Positions 34,506 to 48,600 of a DNA stretch of 64,000 nucleotides are shown piece after piece. Source of the stretch: Phoebastria nigripes (taxonomy: Eukaryota > Chordata > Aves > Procellariiformes > Diomedeidae); assembly GCA_035582835.1 (NCBI GenBank), contig JAYKAV010003365.1, forward strand, positions 1,037,623 to 1,101,622, read 5' to 3'. Within the stretch, counting starts at the first letter, position 1; each line of letters begins with the position of its first letter. Made by a program: the position numbers and the translations under genes. The notes under the pieces are model-generated. The model had not been told where the DNA came from, made no database searches, and saw only the letters and a list, made by a program, of their open reading frames with translations.

Positions 34506-37500
34506 AACAGCTTTCTCAGATCAAAATATGGTTTACTACTAACAGAAGGTAGGCAGCATAATGTTTTCTAAAACTGATACAAAACCGAGGACGTATGTCT
34601 CTCCTAGCTCAGTCCTGCACCGCCACATGTTTCGGGAGCTGCTGAGACGCCGAGATTCCTGCAAACTTGCAGGCAGGTGTCTGCTCCCAGTGAGCAGCTC
34701 CCAAACTGCCTCCCTTTCTGCCTGGAGAAGTTTTTTTAACTGTTTATAGTTCCTTTGATCTGTTCCTTCTTAACATTGGCAAAACAAACTGGAGCTGAGG
34801 AGGTAGGATCTTCCCAGTTAATAGCTTCGGCATTGTATCTTAATCCNCCCTGAGGCATCTTCCCAGATTTATTTTACCAGCAGCCACTGTCTTGCCTGCC
34901 TGGTTGTTTTTAAAACTACTTTGATATTAAACCAACCCCACACAGCCCTACAATAAACATCCCAACACTGGGGCGTACTCCCTCTCCATCCCCAGCAGGA
35001 GATGTGCACCACACTGGGGACAGAGGGCGAGGAAGAGTGGGACGAGCCATGCTGCCCACCTTTAGGCATCTTGGATGTCCAAGCTGGGAGTTGAGGCTCC
35101 TGAGGCATCCTGAGACCTGAGGCTTGTTTCAGAGCACCCGAGATTAAAACTGCCCCACCGCACATGTGCGGCACAGAAGCACCTGAAGTTAGACCGCGAC
35201 AATTCTCTCTTCTTCTCTCCCCCCAAAGTTATTTTTTCCTTTGGCATCTCCCTTTCCATTGCTAAGATTGCAAGCTCTGTGCAAGCTGTTCTCATCTTTG
35301 CATGCCCAGAGAAATAAACCAAATGATGATAATAGCATATGAAAAAGGGGAAATTTGTCTCAAGACCATGGTGCTTCTATTAAAGTGACCGGAGGCACAA
35401 CACTCATGCCCCAAACGAGGGGAGAGGCAGGCAGGCAGGGAGGTATGGGAAGAGGAACTAGTACGAGCAACACGCGATAATTCATCCGAACCAACAGAAA
35501 GGGGCCACAGACTTTGTTCTTGCCATTCCGAAGTAAACAACTTGTAACAAACAATAAATGTTTCTCTACCAGTAAGACAGACAAAGCACTTAATACCTGT
35601 AATTTTAGCCTCAGAGAGTAAACTTTAATTTAAGTATTTAATCCTTCATTTTTTATTTCTTTTACTTCTGAAAAGATCACTAGCTCCTCACTCTAGTGCT
35701 TCCAGAGCAATTTAAGAGGCATCAAATGACAAGATAACAAACTGATACGCCTCAATCCAAAGGAGAAATCTCTCCACCCTTGTTTAGAGCAGAAACTTTC
35801 CTATTCAGCTCCCTCTGAGAAAATCCAGCATAAATAAATACAGTGCTTTTCCTACCCTCTTCATTTAGAAAAAACCACCACCATCACCATTTGTTGCAGC
35901 CTCAAGGCGACAGCTTTCTAGAAAGAAAGGCCAAGTGAAACAGTTGTTCCTAAAGAGTTTGCCTGACTGCAGAAACAGCATCACACCAAGCAATGAGCAG
36001 CCGAATGAGTGCCTTAAATCACACATCACAGATGCTTCTCGGTCCTCCATGAAGCTAACACAAGGAAGTGCAACCACTGCAGCCAGCAAACGAGAGCAGG
36101 GAGGTGGTGAGGAAATACAGGGACGCTGCCACACTTTTTACGCTGACCGTACTTCTGCCTGACAGCTCCTCGAAAAGGCAAGACCGCCGGGCCACCAACA
36201 AGGGTCAGGCGATGGGTCAGGCAAACAAAAGCCCTGTATCTCCATTCTGTGGAGGTGGAGGCGTGACCGGGTGGCAGAGCAGGCGGGAAGCAACGTATCA
36301 ACTGGAAAACTACAGTGAANAAAAACCCAAGCATTACCACAAAAACATGAAAACCCAGGGGAAAAAAAAGAAGTTTCTGTGAAAATACTGTAATAGGTTA
36401 CCTTTATGTGGATGACTCGTCACGCTCGCCTAGACTGAGTCACTCTTGTGAACTGCCTCACAGTCCATCTGTCTGCCAACTCCTGGCTAAACTTGAACAT
36501 CCTGTGACTGAAATGAATGCATCAAAGGCTAAAGCCCCGCAAGGTAACAAGGTTTTCTTTGTCCAGCACTTCCAGATGCACCAGCATTCCCCTTACGCTA
36601 GCTCTTAGGTATCCTCTGGGTCTATATTTGGTATGTTTCTGATTTTCAGAGCCCGTAAAAAACTGGTAGACTTGGGCTTTGACTCTCACCCTGCTTTCAC
36701 AGCCCTCCTCAATCCATCCCTCCCCACGTACTGGCGACATCCCCCCAGCAGCCCGCTCAGCCCCAGCATCGCACCACCACCATTTGCAGAACACACAGGG
36801 CCAAAAACTTTTGCGCGCCGTGACTTGCCCTCTTGCTGTTTTGAGTGCTTTTGGTGCAGACCTTACCCAAGCACGGCTGACAAAACCTGCCCTCTTTGCT
36901 TGCAAAGCATCACTACAACATGCACCATGTCTGCTGCTCCCTCAGTGATCTCCACGCCCCCGGAACCACCCCCAGGTCAGAGATGCTGCACCATCGCCTG
37001 CTTCCCGCACNGCAGCGAGCCCTCCTCTGTGTACTGGCTAGCACTCGCCTTTGGGTGCAATTTAGCCAGGGCCAAGTCTCCCTGGAAAGAGGCTTGCAGT
37101 ATTTCATACAAGAGATACTAGGGGGAAAAAAGTACCGTTTCAGATGTGGATCTGTTTTCAATTTTTCGTTGCTTTGGATNTAAAATTTTGCTGACACCTA
37201 CGTAAACAATTTTCAAATACTGGAGGACACAACTGCTGCAGACGAATGCGGGCACAGAAACCACTCTGACACCATCTCTTACAGAAAGCAAGCCTGCGTT
37301 GCTGGATTCTGAAGTTCCACCATCTGCCTTTCAACCTACTTGCAGTTGTAGTGGAAGGGGAAAAAAAAAAAAAGAAATATTACTTACATTCCCAGTTTTC
37401 CTCCCCAAATCAGGAACACCCTCCTATCTCTTAGGTGACAATATAAACTTAAATCATTTTTCCTGCCCTCACTAAAACCATTTAAAAACCAGTAGTCAGG

Positions 37501-38662
37501 AACAAAACAAACGTCCCAGCTAATGTAATGTGTATTACTCAGTGATGATAAACACTATACACCCACCTAGACTTTTCACTTGATGTGGTTGGAAACTGCT
37601 ATGTAAGGTGGAAAAAGTAAGGTAGGCTGCTTTTATTTTTGGCATTTGTTTAAGAGTTTAGGCTTACTGCAGCAGTACATTTACTCTGGCTCCTCGTGCT
37701 GCTTGCAGCCAACTGTGTAAAGGTATTTTGTGGCTGTTTTTTGGGGGGAAAAAAGAGGTATCACCCCCGTGTCTCCTACTCCGCCGCACTGCCGGGCTGC
37801 AAGAAGTGAGCGCGCTGACAGGGGACCTCCTCTTCCTCACCCGCAAGAGCAGAGCTCGGCAAGGTAAAGCTCTGTCTAGCCAACAAAGCTCTTTACCACG
37901 AATATCCTTATTAAACATAGCCTTATCAGAGACCAGTTTCTGCAGTCTGAAGCAGCCAGGAATTAACTCTGTCAATATTTAAAATTTCAAGCCAGGATTA
38001 GAGCGCAGACCCAAGGGGAGGCGAGCAGGCGTGCGAGACACAACACAGGCACCCAAGCATGCTCACCTCGTGCTGGGGGGCTGCCCGAGCGGCCGGGGCT
38101 CAGGCTCTGTACCCGCCGCCTTGGTGGTACCCCGGCCCCNCGAAGGGCTCGCTCCCCCAGGCTGCTGCGGCAGGAGGAGGGGGATGCCGAAACTCGCCTC
38201 TCTCGTGGGATGCAGGGGAAAGGCAGTACCAATGCTTGCATAAGGGGTCGGGCTGGGGAAAGACCCCAGGTCCAGCAGCATGAGCTGCGTGCAGAGGGCA
38301 GGGAAAGCCAGCCTGGAGGGGGCAGACAGCACCCCACAAGCATGACCCGGGACTGTCGGGATGGGAGGCTCACCACCGCTTCCCAAAAGGGTGCCACCGG
38401 CCAGCAAGGTACACAGCCAGGATATAAACTCATTCGGCACACTCCTTCAGCAGCCTCTGGCTCTAATCCCCACCCACGGGATCAGGCTATGTCTCCTGCC
38501 TTATCCACAAGATGAAGCCATCTATCCCCGACACAGCCCTCGGGGCAGGGCTGGCAGGACCAACGCCGCCTGCCTTCCCTCCAGGGTGAACCTCCACTGG
38601 CATGGCACGGCTGCCTGCCCAGCCTGGAGAAGGTGCGAGCTTCACCCCNCCACCCCGTGAGT

Positions 38663-38684
38663 CAAGGTCTTAATGGAGACCTTG
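38663..38684 (+). repeat. Perfect inverted repeat, 8 bp arms, 6 nt loop
   Basis: CAAGGTCT and AGACCTTG flank TAATGG. Each arm contains AAGGTC, the extended half-site preferred by monomeric nuclear receptors (TCAAGGTC on the plus-strand arm). It precedes a 140 bp stretch with homeodomain-like TAAT cores. Confidence 0.6.
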
Positions 38685-41600
38685 CTCCTCCTGCTACATA
38701 TTGAAAGCTGGCAATGCTATTGATGGAGACTCCATGAAACACATTTGTAATACTGCGCTAATAAGGCAGCGGTGAGGCTATTGCGCCCTGTCATTAGCGA
38801 TCCTGGTGAAGAGCCTTCATGCTGCCCTCTCCTACAGAAAGAAATCTCTGCAAAAAAAATCAATGTTGCTGTACTATTTTTGTCAGACCTACCAAGCTTG
38901 GCACAGAGTCCTCAGGTGTAGGTGCTGGGCTTTCGCCAGAAAAAGTCAGCCTGGGTAAGTGGTGAAAATAAACAGTATTTTACGGGAAACACTGCAGTCT
39001 GCATTTTTTTTTCCCATCAGATAATCCATTGTCCCAACCCAATATGCTGCTCCTTACATTTAGTGCAACAGGGGATGCTTGCAGTGACTGGCATTGCAAA
39101 ATAATTCACATGTCATGACATTAATCTTACTACTTGTGATTGTAGTAAGGGCTATTCCAAGCCTGTAATGCATTCTGTAGTATTGCATTGCCCTCTCAAC
39201 TGAAAAATGGAAGCACCTTTCCTGGGACTCACAGTATTGCTGCTAGCTCCTTTCCACTGAAGACATATAGAATTGGTGAAAAAACCATATATAAATAGGT
39301 AGAATGACATGAAAATCAGAGGTTATGCCCACTAGCCTTTTATATTTTTCCACTGGCATTGTTAGAGAGCCCAACGAAGAACTGGAAGAAAGGTTAGAAA
39401 AGTTGTAGGAATAAAGGAGAAGAGAGCTAGTTTTGATCTTACCTTCATTTGTACTATATCAAGCCTCTTAGCTGAATTACAGCCTTGGCTCAAAAACCAG
39501 AACATGTATTATTTGTTGTATATTAATCTACATATCAAAATCATCCATGCTAACGATTGCTGAAGATTTCACTCCAAGTTCCTCTGTATTTCTTACTGCC
39601 CAAAATACCTGTGCACCTCCCAGTAAAGAAGTACATTTCAGTGCATGCCTAAACTACAATAATTTTTAAACCCTTCCCCTTCCTCTGAGCTTACTTTACA
39701 ACAGGTACTTAATGGTTAAGCTCATTACTGAGTCCAATTACATGGGGAAAATACTTCCATCGCTTTTGGCATACAGTAAGTGCAAAAAGTTGCCTTTCTG
39801 CTTGACTAAAAGCCTGAAAAACAAACAATGCACACAGCATACATTGTTCAAGAAGTGAGCGCAAACAAGCTTAAAAGCTGACCAACTTNGTAGGTGTCGT
39901 GCGGGAGCAAAGCGGGCAGAACCTACTGTTCCCACCCCAGCACCCCCGGCAGCGGGTGCAGAAACGGCCACGCAGCGCCGATTGGGATCCTGACCATTGA
40001 CCTTCATGTCACCACTGGGAAATCCAAATTTGCACCTCAGAAAATGAGCAGCTGTTAAAAAAAGAAAGGTACAATCCTGGTCTCTCCTGCGGCTCTAACA
40101 GGATCTCTGTCTCACGCCAGCGGGAGCTCAGCAAACGGAGCGAGAGCAGAACATGTCCCATGATGAGGAGGACTCTTGTAAATGCCTGGGTGTTAAACCC
40201 AGCCGCAGACAGCAAAACAAAAATGCAATTATACTGCATGCACAATTTTAAATTATTAAACGTTTTAACTTACTCTGATTTAAACATAACAGCATCTAGG
40301 GAAAATTAAGTTTTTATGGTGCTTATGCTATATCAAGGACTGGCTACTATAAAGAGACAGGAAAAGATTTGAGATAGAAAGTGCAGATTGCGAGATGTTT
40401 TCAGTTTCCTTCAAAGTGGTTCCCTGTTTAAAAACAGGCTTTCGTGTGAGCTTTTGAAACCTACTAACTATGCAAAACCTGATATTACCTGTGTGATGGT
40501 ATTTCTCCAGCACTTGCAAACTCCCTGTGCATCTAACAGTCCGTGCCCCCCCGATAAATATAATAACCAGGGTTAACTCCATTAATCAAAACAAAAAGTA
40601 ATTGAGAAATTGCACTTTGGTGTTGCAGGAGACAACCTGGGGAAAGGTGTGAGGCTCAGAAAGAGATCCCAAGGAGCAGCCATCACACACAGAGCACAGG
40701 TACGACCCAACTTGAAAAGTCCCCGTATGCAAACTCCTGCCTGCAAGCCTCTCCCCCCAGGCTCCGGTGAACGCTACCCAAGCCAGAAGCCAGCCTGGTG
40801 TAGCAGCCCCATGGAGACACGGGTCCCCCATCACCAAATTTAACAAAAGAAGGAACCAGGCAGGGCAGCAGAAAGTCCTGGCCGTCTGCCTCGCTCCCTG
40901 CAGTGGAAATATGTGACTAAAGGGAAGACGTAATGAAGCTGCTACTAGCCCTAGCATTTAAGGCTTCATTTTATTTAGCTTGCATACTAAGAGCTTTAAC
41001 CAGACAAGGCCTTCACCCCCAAAAAGCAGGCAGTCCTTATTTAAAGACTTACTCATCCTTTTCCAAACAAAATGAAGAAGCTTTCAGCGAGCCAAAACCT
41101 GTGGGGAGATTTTCAGTCACCAGACGCAGTAGTAGGTGCCTTGATTCCTACTCAAGTCAGCAGGAATCAGGTGCCTGACCCATCTGCGCCTCCGAAATCC
41201 CCTCAGTAATAGCTTAATGCAACAGAAGCGAGAAGCAAACGGGTTTTGTCTATAGGCTGCCTCTCAAACAAAGAATACAAGTTGCATGTGACAGGCTGCT
41301 GCGCGAGTTTGACTGTACGTGCCTACATGCAAGTGGAAGAGCTAATGGAGAAGTATGCCAACTGTAGAAGGGCATATTGCTGCCAGTCATTTTTAATAAT
41401 AATTAAAAAAACCCCCAATAACAGGGATCCCAGAGATCCTGTAGGCCCCATTACGCAAGACCTCTTGACTTAAGCAACCTGCAATTTGGAAGTAGCATGC
41501 ACCACTGCCTGCCCACAGCCACGGACCCCCACGGGCCACACAGCTCAAGCATCAGGGCTGGCTGCCCTCGCCGGGCACAGCGCACTAACAAGACTCCCAT

Positions 41601-42149
41601 CCTACTGTCCTAAGAGCTAACGCCAGTCACCCCCAAACATTCCTCTTTCTCTTTAAAGGCATTCATCTTCATGTCCCAATGCATCTGTTTGCAGCAGCAT
41701 CGCACCTCTGCTGCTACAGCTGTGAAACAGGTAACTGCCAAGCAGGGCGAAAGCCGTGCTTTGAGGAACATGTCCTTCAGAGGCAACAGAGGCCTCAAGC
41801 AGGTCTCTCCTCCCACTGNCCAGGCCTGTCCCTGCACTGGCCCCCAATATTTTTTAGAGCTGCTTAGGTGGTTGCATGAGTGGGTAACCAGCTCAACGTA
41901 AAAATACCCTTGCTTTTCCCCTGGTGTATCATTTTCCACCCTTAGTAGTTCCCCAGTCTAGAGAGTTGCCTGCCTACACGCAGCTCCACCACCACAATGG
42001 GAGTGCAGGCTCATGTTGGGTGGCACTGGTCCAACCAAGGCTCCCACAGTCGTCTTTTCCCCCCCCCGCTTCTTCCTGACAGATTTTGGCCAGATCAGCT
42101 CTCTGAACTGGCCTGCTGAACAGTAGAAGAATTGATGTTGGTGGAGAAA

Positions 42150-42180
42150 GGGAAACCATGGGGATGTGGGGAGAAGAGGG
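42150..42180 (+). other. G-quadruplex motif with longer loops
   Basis: Runs GGG, GGGG, GGGG and GGG are separated by loops of 7, 4 and 6 nt (AAACCAT, ATGT, AGAAGA). It meets the loose consensus but is weaker than the two motifs at 1497 and 24684. Confidence 0.4.
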
Positions 42181-42198
42181 AGGATGCAGGACAACCAA

Positions 42199-43814
42199 AG
42201 CCCTTCTTAGGGTCAGCTGACATTGCCATGGAAGACGTGGCTGTCAGAAGCAGCGCTCCTCTCTGTGCCCTGAGATGAAGTTAGCTTCAGTGAGCATGGG
42301 AACATCCCCCGGGAAGTTGCAGCCATTGTTTCGGATGGAATCAGTCTGACCAAGCACCCCAAATTCAAGGATTTTTTTAAAGTTTTGGTTCATCTTTCAA
42401 AAGTGGAGAAAGAGGAAAATACAAAATTTAGATCCAAATCTTCCTGTGTAGGATGCCTGGACTAAGGTAGGGGGCCAGGCCAGGCACTATTAATTAAAAA
42501 TCTCACCTGGACCTTGCTAGCTTCCAAAAGGCTCTTCTGCTCATAACTTCATAGCTGTGCAATGGAATCGTCATTTCCGCCCCCGTCCTTTATCTTCTGC
42601 AATTCTCCCTGGGTGATAAAGTTTGTAAACACACTGGGATTTTGATGTGGTTTTTTAGTTCACAAAAATATTCAAAGTGACACCAGTATTTGGCAATACT
42701 GGAGAAACCATATGCAGAGAGTTACGTTCTCACACTGAGCATCTGGGGAGAAACATCCAGCAAGGTGTTGGTGTGCCAATGTGAAATCAGTTCATAAAAG
42801 CCAGCACACCTTGCTCAGTTGTTAGCATTTAAAAGAGGCCAAGGCTTTCAGAGGACCCAAGACAATTAGATGCTCCAGACTCATTGAATTTCAATTAGAT
42901 TTGTGCACTTACTTCCTTCAGGTTCTTCTAAAATCAAACCCATCGCTTACACCTATAATCATACTTAAGTTTTGAAGTGCCTTTCTCCCTTTGTGCGTAT
43001 GCAAGTCTTTATTGGGGAAAATCTTTTGTGTGGATGATTAACTTCAAACATACTTAAGTATTTCTTGAAGTAAACACAACTTAAGCACATTTAGATTTAA
43101 GCAGGTGCTTGCCTGCTTTTCTGAAGAAAGATGAACTTAATTACATGTCTACCTATTTTTCTGAACAGGGGCCCTTCACACATCTAGTATTACTTTTTGC
43201 ATGTCTATTCTTTTTTTTTTTTTAAACAAGATGTTCACACCACACTACAGAGTTTATAAACTCAGTTATTTTTAGATTCCTATAATACTCTCAGACTGGG
43301 ATACATAAGTACAGAATAAACTCACTTATTTTGAATATATTAATTTTCATCTGAAGAAAACCATTTACACATATCCAGTTTCACTACAAATTTAAGCAGT
43401 ATACGATTAGCACTAATTGTTGGATATGCCATATTACTGTGTAATATGCTGATCTTCTAAAACCTCGGGTTGTAATCTTTAATAATCTGTCCCTAAACAG
43501 CAGTCTAAACTCGGCTTTTCCACATAGTTTGCCTCACCGTATTTGACTTGTTAATAATCTTCCCAAAAGCTGCACTCAAAGGGCAGTAAAATGTAAAGAT
43601 CTACATTAAGATAGACATATTTGGATTCATCTCGTTAGAAATCAGTAATGCTAACTTTCATACTCTAAGTAATGCTTAGATGAAAGACAGGCACTAAAGT
43701 ACTTCCCAGTGAAAAGTGGGGAAGTCCTTGACAGCGCCTTATGCAAGATTTAAAAAAAGAAAATAAGCACAAGCACAGCAGACATTGAATGACCACCCTC
43801 ATATACATCTATGT
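42199..43814. other. AT-rich intronic stretch with no ORF of 60 codons
   Basis: Over 1.6 kb no frame on either strand stays open for 60 codons. The sequence is rich in TAAT, TTAA and AATAAT strings, especially from 42880 to 43640, and carries no transposon I recognise. It could be an old conserved non-coding block or simply AT-rich unique DNA. Confidence 0.4.
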
Positions 43815-45606
43815 CTAACTTCTAGTCTGAGGAACTTGAATCTTTCCAAGCGCGGAGCTTGGCCAGAGCACTGCTGGGAGAACCCTGGACGGGGGTAGGG
43901 CAGGGACCCCGGCTGAGGTCAGCTCGCCTGCTAACACACTCCATGAAAATTTCAGCTGCACCAGAGTGGAGGTTTTATGCAGAAAGTGATGCGACTCTGC
44001 CCTTTTGCACATCTGCGATGCAATGCACTATTAAGCAAAATTAACTGATTATGTAGCAAACACGGCAAAATGAAGCACTGACTCCTCTGACAGTGCTATC
44101 TCCTTTTTAATGAGGCACAGAACAATCTGTTACCAGGAATAGCGCTGCAGACAGTGCTTATGGCAATGGGTCCCAGCTCATCTATTTTTTTTATAGTTGA
44201 GTACGTACTTCAGATGCCAGAGGTATCATACATTAACTCCTGACCCTACAGGGGCACAATATCTGGCCATGTCATTGGAGTATCAACAAACTTGTACAAA
44301 GGACCTCCAACAGTTTAATACATTTAATGACATCTATTCTAGTCCTCCCAATCTGTCCAGAGGCCTCCACCTTGCCTTATAAACACTCGCTCCAACCCAT
44401 TCACGCCTGTATGGCTCATCCTCCTCCGTTACCTTGAACTTTCCTTGCCTCCAGTATGTTGTGCTGGCCAGGCTTAACTTACCTGCCTTTTGTAAGCCAA
44501 GAAGCGACTGAAGAACATTGCTAAGAAACCCTACAGGCAACTGCAGAATCAGCTGAACTGTGCACAAAATAGGTCACTTCTGCATTATCAAATGTACTTA
44601 GAGCAATTACAATCACAGAGAACCATTGTGAACTGAAAAAAAATATGGTAAGGAACAGAGGAGAAGAAGGGAAAGCCAGCAACAGCAAATGTGAAGTCCT
44701 ATTCCTTCGCAAGAGAATGCCATCCACAGGTCACCCTGTCTGGAAAAAGAACAGGCTTTAAAACGGACATGGCTTTTATCAAGTAATTAAAGGCTGCAAG
44801 AGGACACATTTAGGTTTTCTAGTACTGTGATGAACATCAGAAGCAAGAGCATGGAATAAAGCATTAAAAATCTGTAACAGCAGCCTCTAGAAAGGAACCA
44901 GATGGGAGCTGCTACCCATGCAAGAACCTGGGTGGGAAGCCCATCCTTCCCCAGAACCCCACCATCTTTCCACAAAGCCTCCTCATTGCTTGAAACTTCT
45001 CACAAGAGCACGTGGGAAAGGGGAATAAAGCGCTTTGCAGGACTTTTAGCCTGTAAGACAGAGTAAGAAACAGTTTTCAATTCTCAGTTCTTGAGCGGCC
45101 ATGCATCTTTGAAAGAAGGTTTCTGGAATCTGCTCCCCAGTGACCATTGACACCAACTCTTCTGCCTGGATATCCTGCTTAAAATTCACACCCAACTAAC
45201 TCTAGTGAACAACTCTCGCTAAAGTGAGGCTCTTCCCCCAAGGAGCCAGAAAGTCTTGTATTAAACATATCCTGACATGTGAATGTCTTGCATTAATGAA
45301 GCAGGTTGGCACAGAACGTGAATATGACAAGTGCATTAGTAAGCATCCCTTCTTGCATAAAGCAGTCCACAGGCTGCACTTCTTCCCCTTGCAGACAGAA
45401 TCCCTTGCAATCCATTACAGGCTTGAGTGTTTCCTTATGTGAAAACACAAATGCAACTTAACGCCTTTAAAAGTAGTAAGGGCTCGCCTTGGAAGTTGGG
45501 ATTCAAACCATTTTGAATGAGACAACCAAGCAAAGGTGTGCCATGATGAGTACAACTCTTACTGTGTAGCATGCAGTCTGACAGGAAAGCATCATGAGGT
45601 ATTGGG

Positions 45607-45665
45607 TATTTCATGTCAATCAAATTTTTTCCTGTCAATTATCAAATTATTTCATGTCAATCAAA
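45607..45665 (-). promoter_or_regulatory. Homotypic cluster of PBX/PREP-like sites in an 18 bp direct repeat
   Basis: The 18 bp string TATTTCATGTCAATCAAA occurs exactly at 45607-45624 and 45648-45665. On the minus strand each copy contains TGATTGACAT, close to the PBX1-PREP1 consensus TGATTGACAG. A third, diverged copy between them gives TAATTGACAG. Three related sites fall in 59 bp. The repeat is seen directly; protein binding is inferred. Confidence 0.5.
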
Positions 45666-48600
45666 ATCACTCTCCACTCCATTCTTAAGACACTCTCCAA
45701 ACAGGCCATAAGCACTACTGAAAACAACAAGACTCCTTCATTTTCTCTGCAGCATGGTTTCTTGTGCAAGGTGAACATTTTCATCACCTAAACAAGTGGG
45801 TTTCGTAAACGAAAAAATATGTGAAAATAAAATTACTCCGATTTCTTGTTTGTTTTTACTACTTCACTTGAGAAATACAGGTCTAAAGATTACATACGGG
45901 TTAGCATTGATGCAGAAAGGGACTGTGACACCACACAAAACCATAACGAGACTAATTCTTCCATCTCCTCCTAATCCCTCTGAGAATGCAGGATATTTAC
46001 TTTTATCATCACCATCGTTCGACTTCCCAGCCCTGACTGCCGGTTACAGTAGTACAGTATGTACTGTTCAGAGTTGCTGAGTCAAAGAAAAAATAGCTCA
46101 ACTAATTAGAAAACAAACAAACAAAAATAGACTTTTCTTTCTCTCCCTCTCCTCCTCCTCAAATAAAACAACATCACAGACTGTGAATCACACCGCGGCC
46201 ATCACATGTCCCTATCAAAAGCCTCGTACTTGCTATTTCTTTTGCTGTGCGTGTAGACAAGAGAAAAATGTTTCACTGAGAGTTAGTCATCGTAAAGTAC
46301 CTGCTGAGTCAATCATTTATCTTTGCAATGCAGGACATCTCAGGATTTCTGTTTCTGGACTGCAGATTTTTGGAGGAGGGAATATTAACTAGGGAAAGGT
46401 CACATCGTATGTTTGATCCTAACGTTTGTTGGCTTAGGAGCAGCACAGTTTTGTGTGACTTGTTCAGTTTTAAAATGCACCTGACGACACTGAAAGTGAT
46501 TTTATTTTCACAAGAAAATCAAGAAATATAATATACTATGTTAAATACACGCTCTTTCTCTCTTTGTGCCTCAGTTTGGACCATACATATTGCTAACACA
46601 TAAACTGGACCCCTAAAAGCTTCTCTTGGACTGAAACTGAAAATTAACAATGTACAAGCATCCCAAGCAGTAGGTGAACAACAGTCCCGTTTAAATAACA
46701 CCAGAAAAACTGGAATCAATTTACAATAAGTTTTCAAAACCAGCATTAATGCAGCTATAAAGCCTCTAAGCGACATGAGGATGCCTACTTCCAGGTAGAG
46801 ATATGCTCTGGCTGCATTGAAAGGCATGGGCAGAATCGAAAATATATTCACTTCAACCAACCACTGCCCGTGTATTTCTCTCTAAAGAAAGCAAATGGCT
46901 GAATAATCAACTGCAAATGACTTCTGGGTCACAGAAGGAGGCGGAGAGGTTGAAACCTTGAACTACTGCTGCTGATGTATAGTATCTTTATCTCCCTGCT
47001 CCCTATGGCGTGTAGTTCCTGGTTATCTCAAAGGATGAATGACCTGCCTGCAATGAATTATGCCTGCTTATCTTCCAGACGGGGTATACACCAAGTCATT
47101 AAGTCATCTAAGAGTATAACCCCAAGGGAATTACTAAATGAATGCAAAATCCTGTCCTGCTCTTAGCCATTGTGTCAGACTTCTGCGTGCTGCTGGTGCA
47201 GGCANGGGGGGAGCGAGGAGGGGGCTTGAACGTCTCTCACCTGTTGGCTACCTGTTTTCCGCTATTGACTTTTTCTGCTTCTGATGTTGCAAAGTTAGAT
47301 GATGACAGAGTAATAACAGTAGCCATTTCCTTCAGAAAGGGAAAACGCAGCCCNCTCTGACCACCAAGATTTCCAACCCACAAACTCACCAGCTGAGACA
47401 AGCAGCCAACGTGAGACCAGCGGAGAGCTCACGGCTATCGTATTTGTGTTGGGATATAATGGGTTTTGTCCAGATGAAAGGGTGCACTTCTTCTGCAGAG
47501 CAGCGCATTTTTTTTAATTAAAAGAAATTGATTTAGTGACAGGATTTACAATAGGGTATCTGACAAGCCCACTGACCTTCACACATACATACAAATGACT
47601 GAGGCTTGATGCATTCAGAGAAGCGGATTCTCGCTTGAAACAATAAAACTGTTAAACATTGAGATCACTGACTCCTGCAGAAACCAAGGACCCCCCCCCT
47701 AAGCAAAGTGTACCAAAGAAGGCTTAGGGTAGAGACTGATCTGCGCAGTGAGCCTTTCCAGATAACACCTCATGAAGTCTGGGGGATAAATAACATCTTT
47801 AAATAGAGAGGAAAGAGCATGTCTGGCAAAGGGTCACCCACGCTTTATTACAGCCTGGCAAAGCTCTAGCTCACCATTTGCCTGGGATGCTCTCTTTACT
47901 GTCCCTACTCCCATTGCTCCTTGTACTGAGTAAGTTGTGCAGTAGTTAAATATCTCCTTGCAAGTATTCTCAGTACCCACAAAAGAAAGCAGCTCAGCAG
48001 CATCCTTAATGAGAAGGGATCACACTAGCACCTCCAGACAGCGCTAAACTGTTTGGCACCCAGCCTCTAAAGCTGTTTTCAAGGGGCTGTTGCTCAGGTT
48101 TGGTTTCAGTTTCCCATTATCTGCAGCCAGGGTGATGAGCACCCTCGGAGGCGTCTCCTTGGAAGTGGTGGTGCNGCAGCCTCCGCACTCCACCCTAGCT
48201 GAACAGCAGCTGAACTGGGAAGGAAAATAAGCAGGATCCTCTGGGAAAGAACAAGCCCGTCTGAATGGAAATCTGTGCCTTTACAGAAGGGCAACAACAA
48301 TCTCTAACCTTCTGCCGGGCGATACCTACACCATACACGAAGAAACGATGTTCAGCATCACTTCAGCATCTCCTCCTAAGTTTAAAATGATAGAATAAAA
48401 AATAGTAATAATTAAAAAAAAGCTCAGTTTTCTTCTTGACTTACAGGCTTTACTAAATGAACACCCCTCCCAGCCTGGTCACCCTGATAGGTTTCCCTGA
48501 ATGTTAACAGATAAAAAATAAAACCTAATCCTTGCTTGAATGTTCCTGGGACGGGGCCAAGATATTTATATCTTTCCAGGGCAAAACTCAAACTAGGCCT

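Noticed and set aside
36633..37121. 162-codon plus-strand ORF containing an ambiguous codon
   Set aside because: Proline/serine-rich composition follows from C-rich DNA. No domain is visible, and overlapping ORFs in other frames are of similar length.
37987..38442. 151-codon minus-strand ORF
   Set aside because: GC-rich DNA lengthens ORFs in all frames here, and three frames are open at once. No family match.
45485..45510. tRNA B-box-like GGTTTGAATCCC on the minus strand
   Set aside because: There is no A-box at the correct distance and no cloverleaf-compatible stems were seen, so it is neither a tRNA nor a convincing tRNA-derived SINE.
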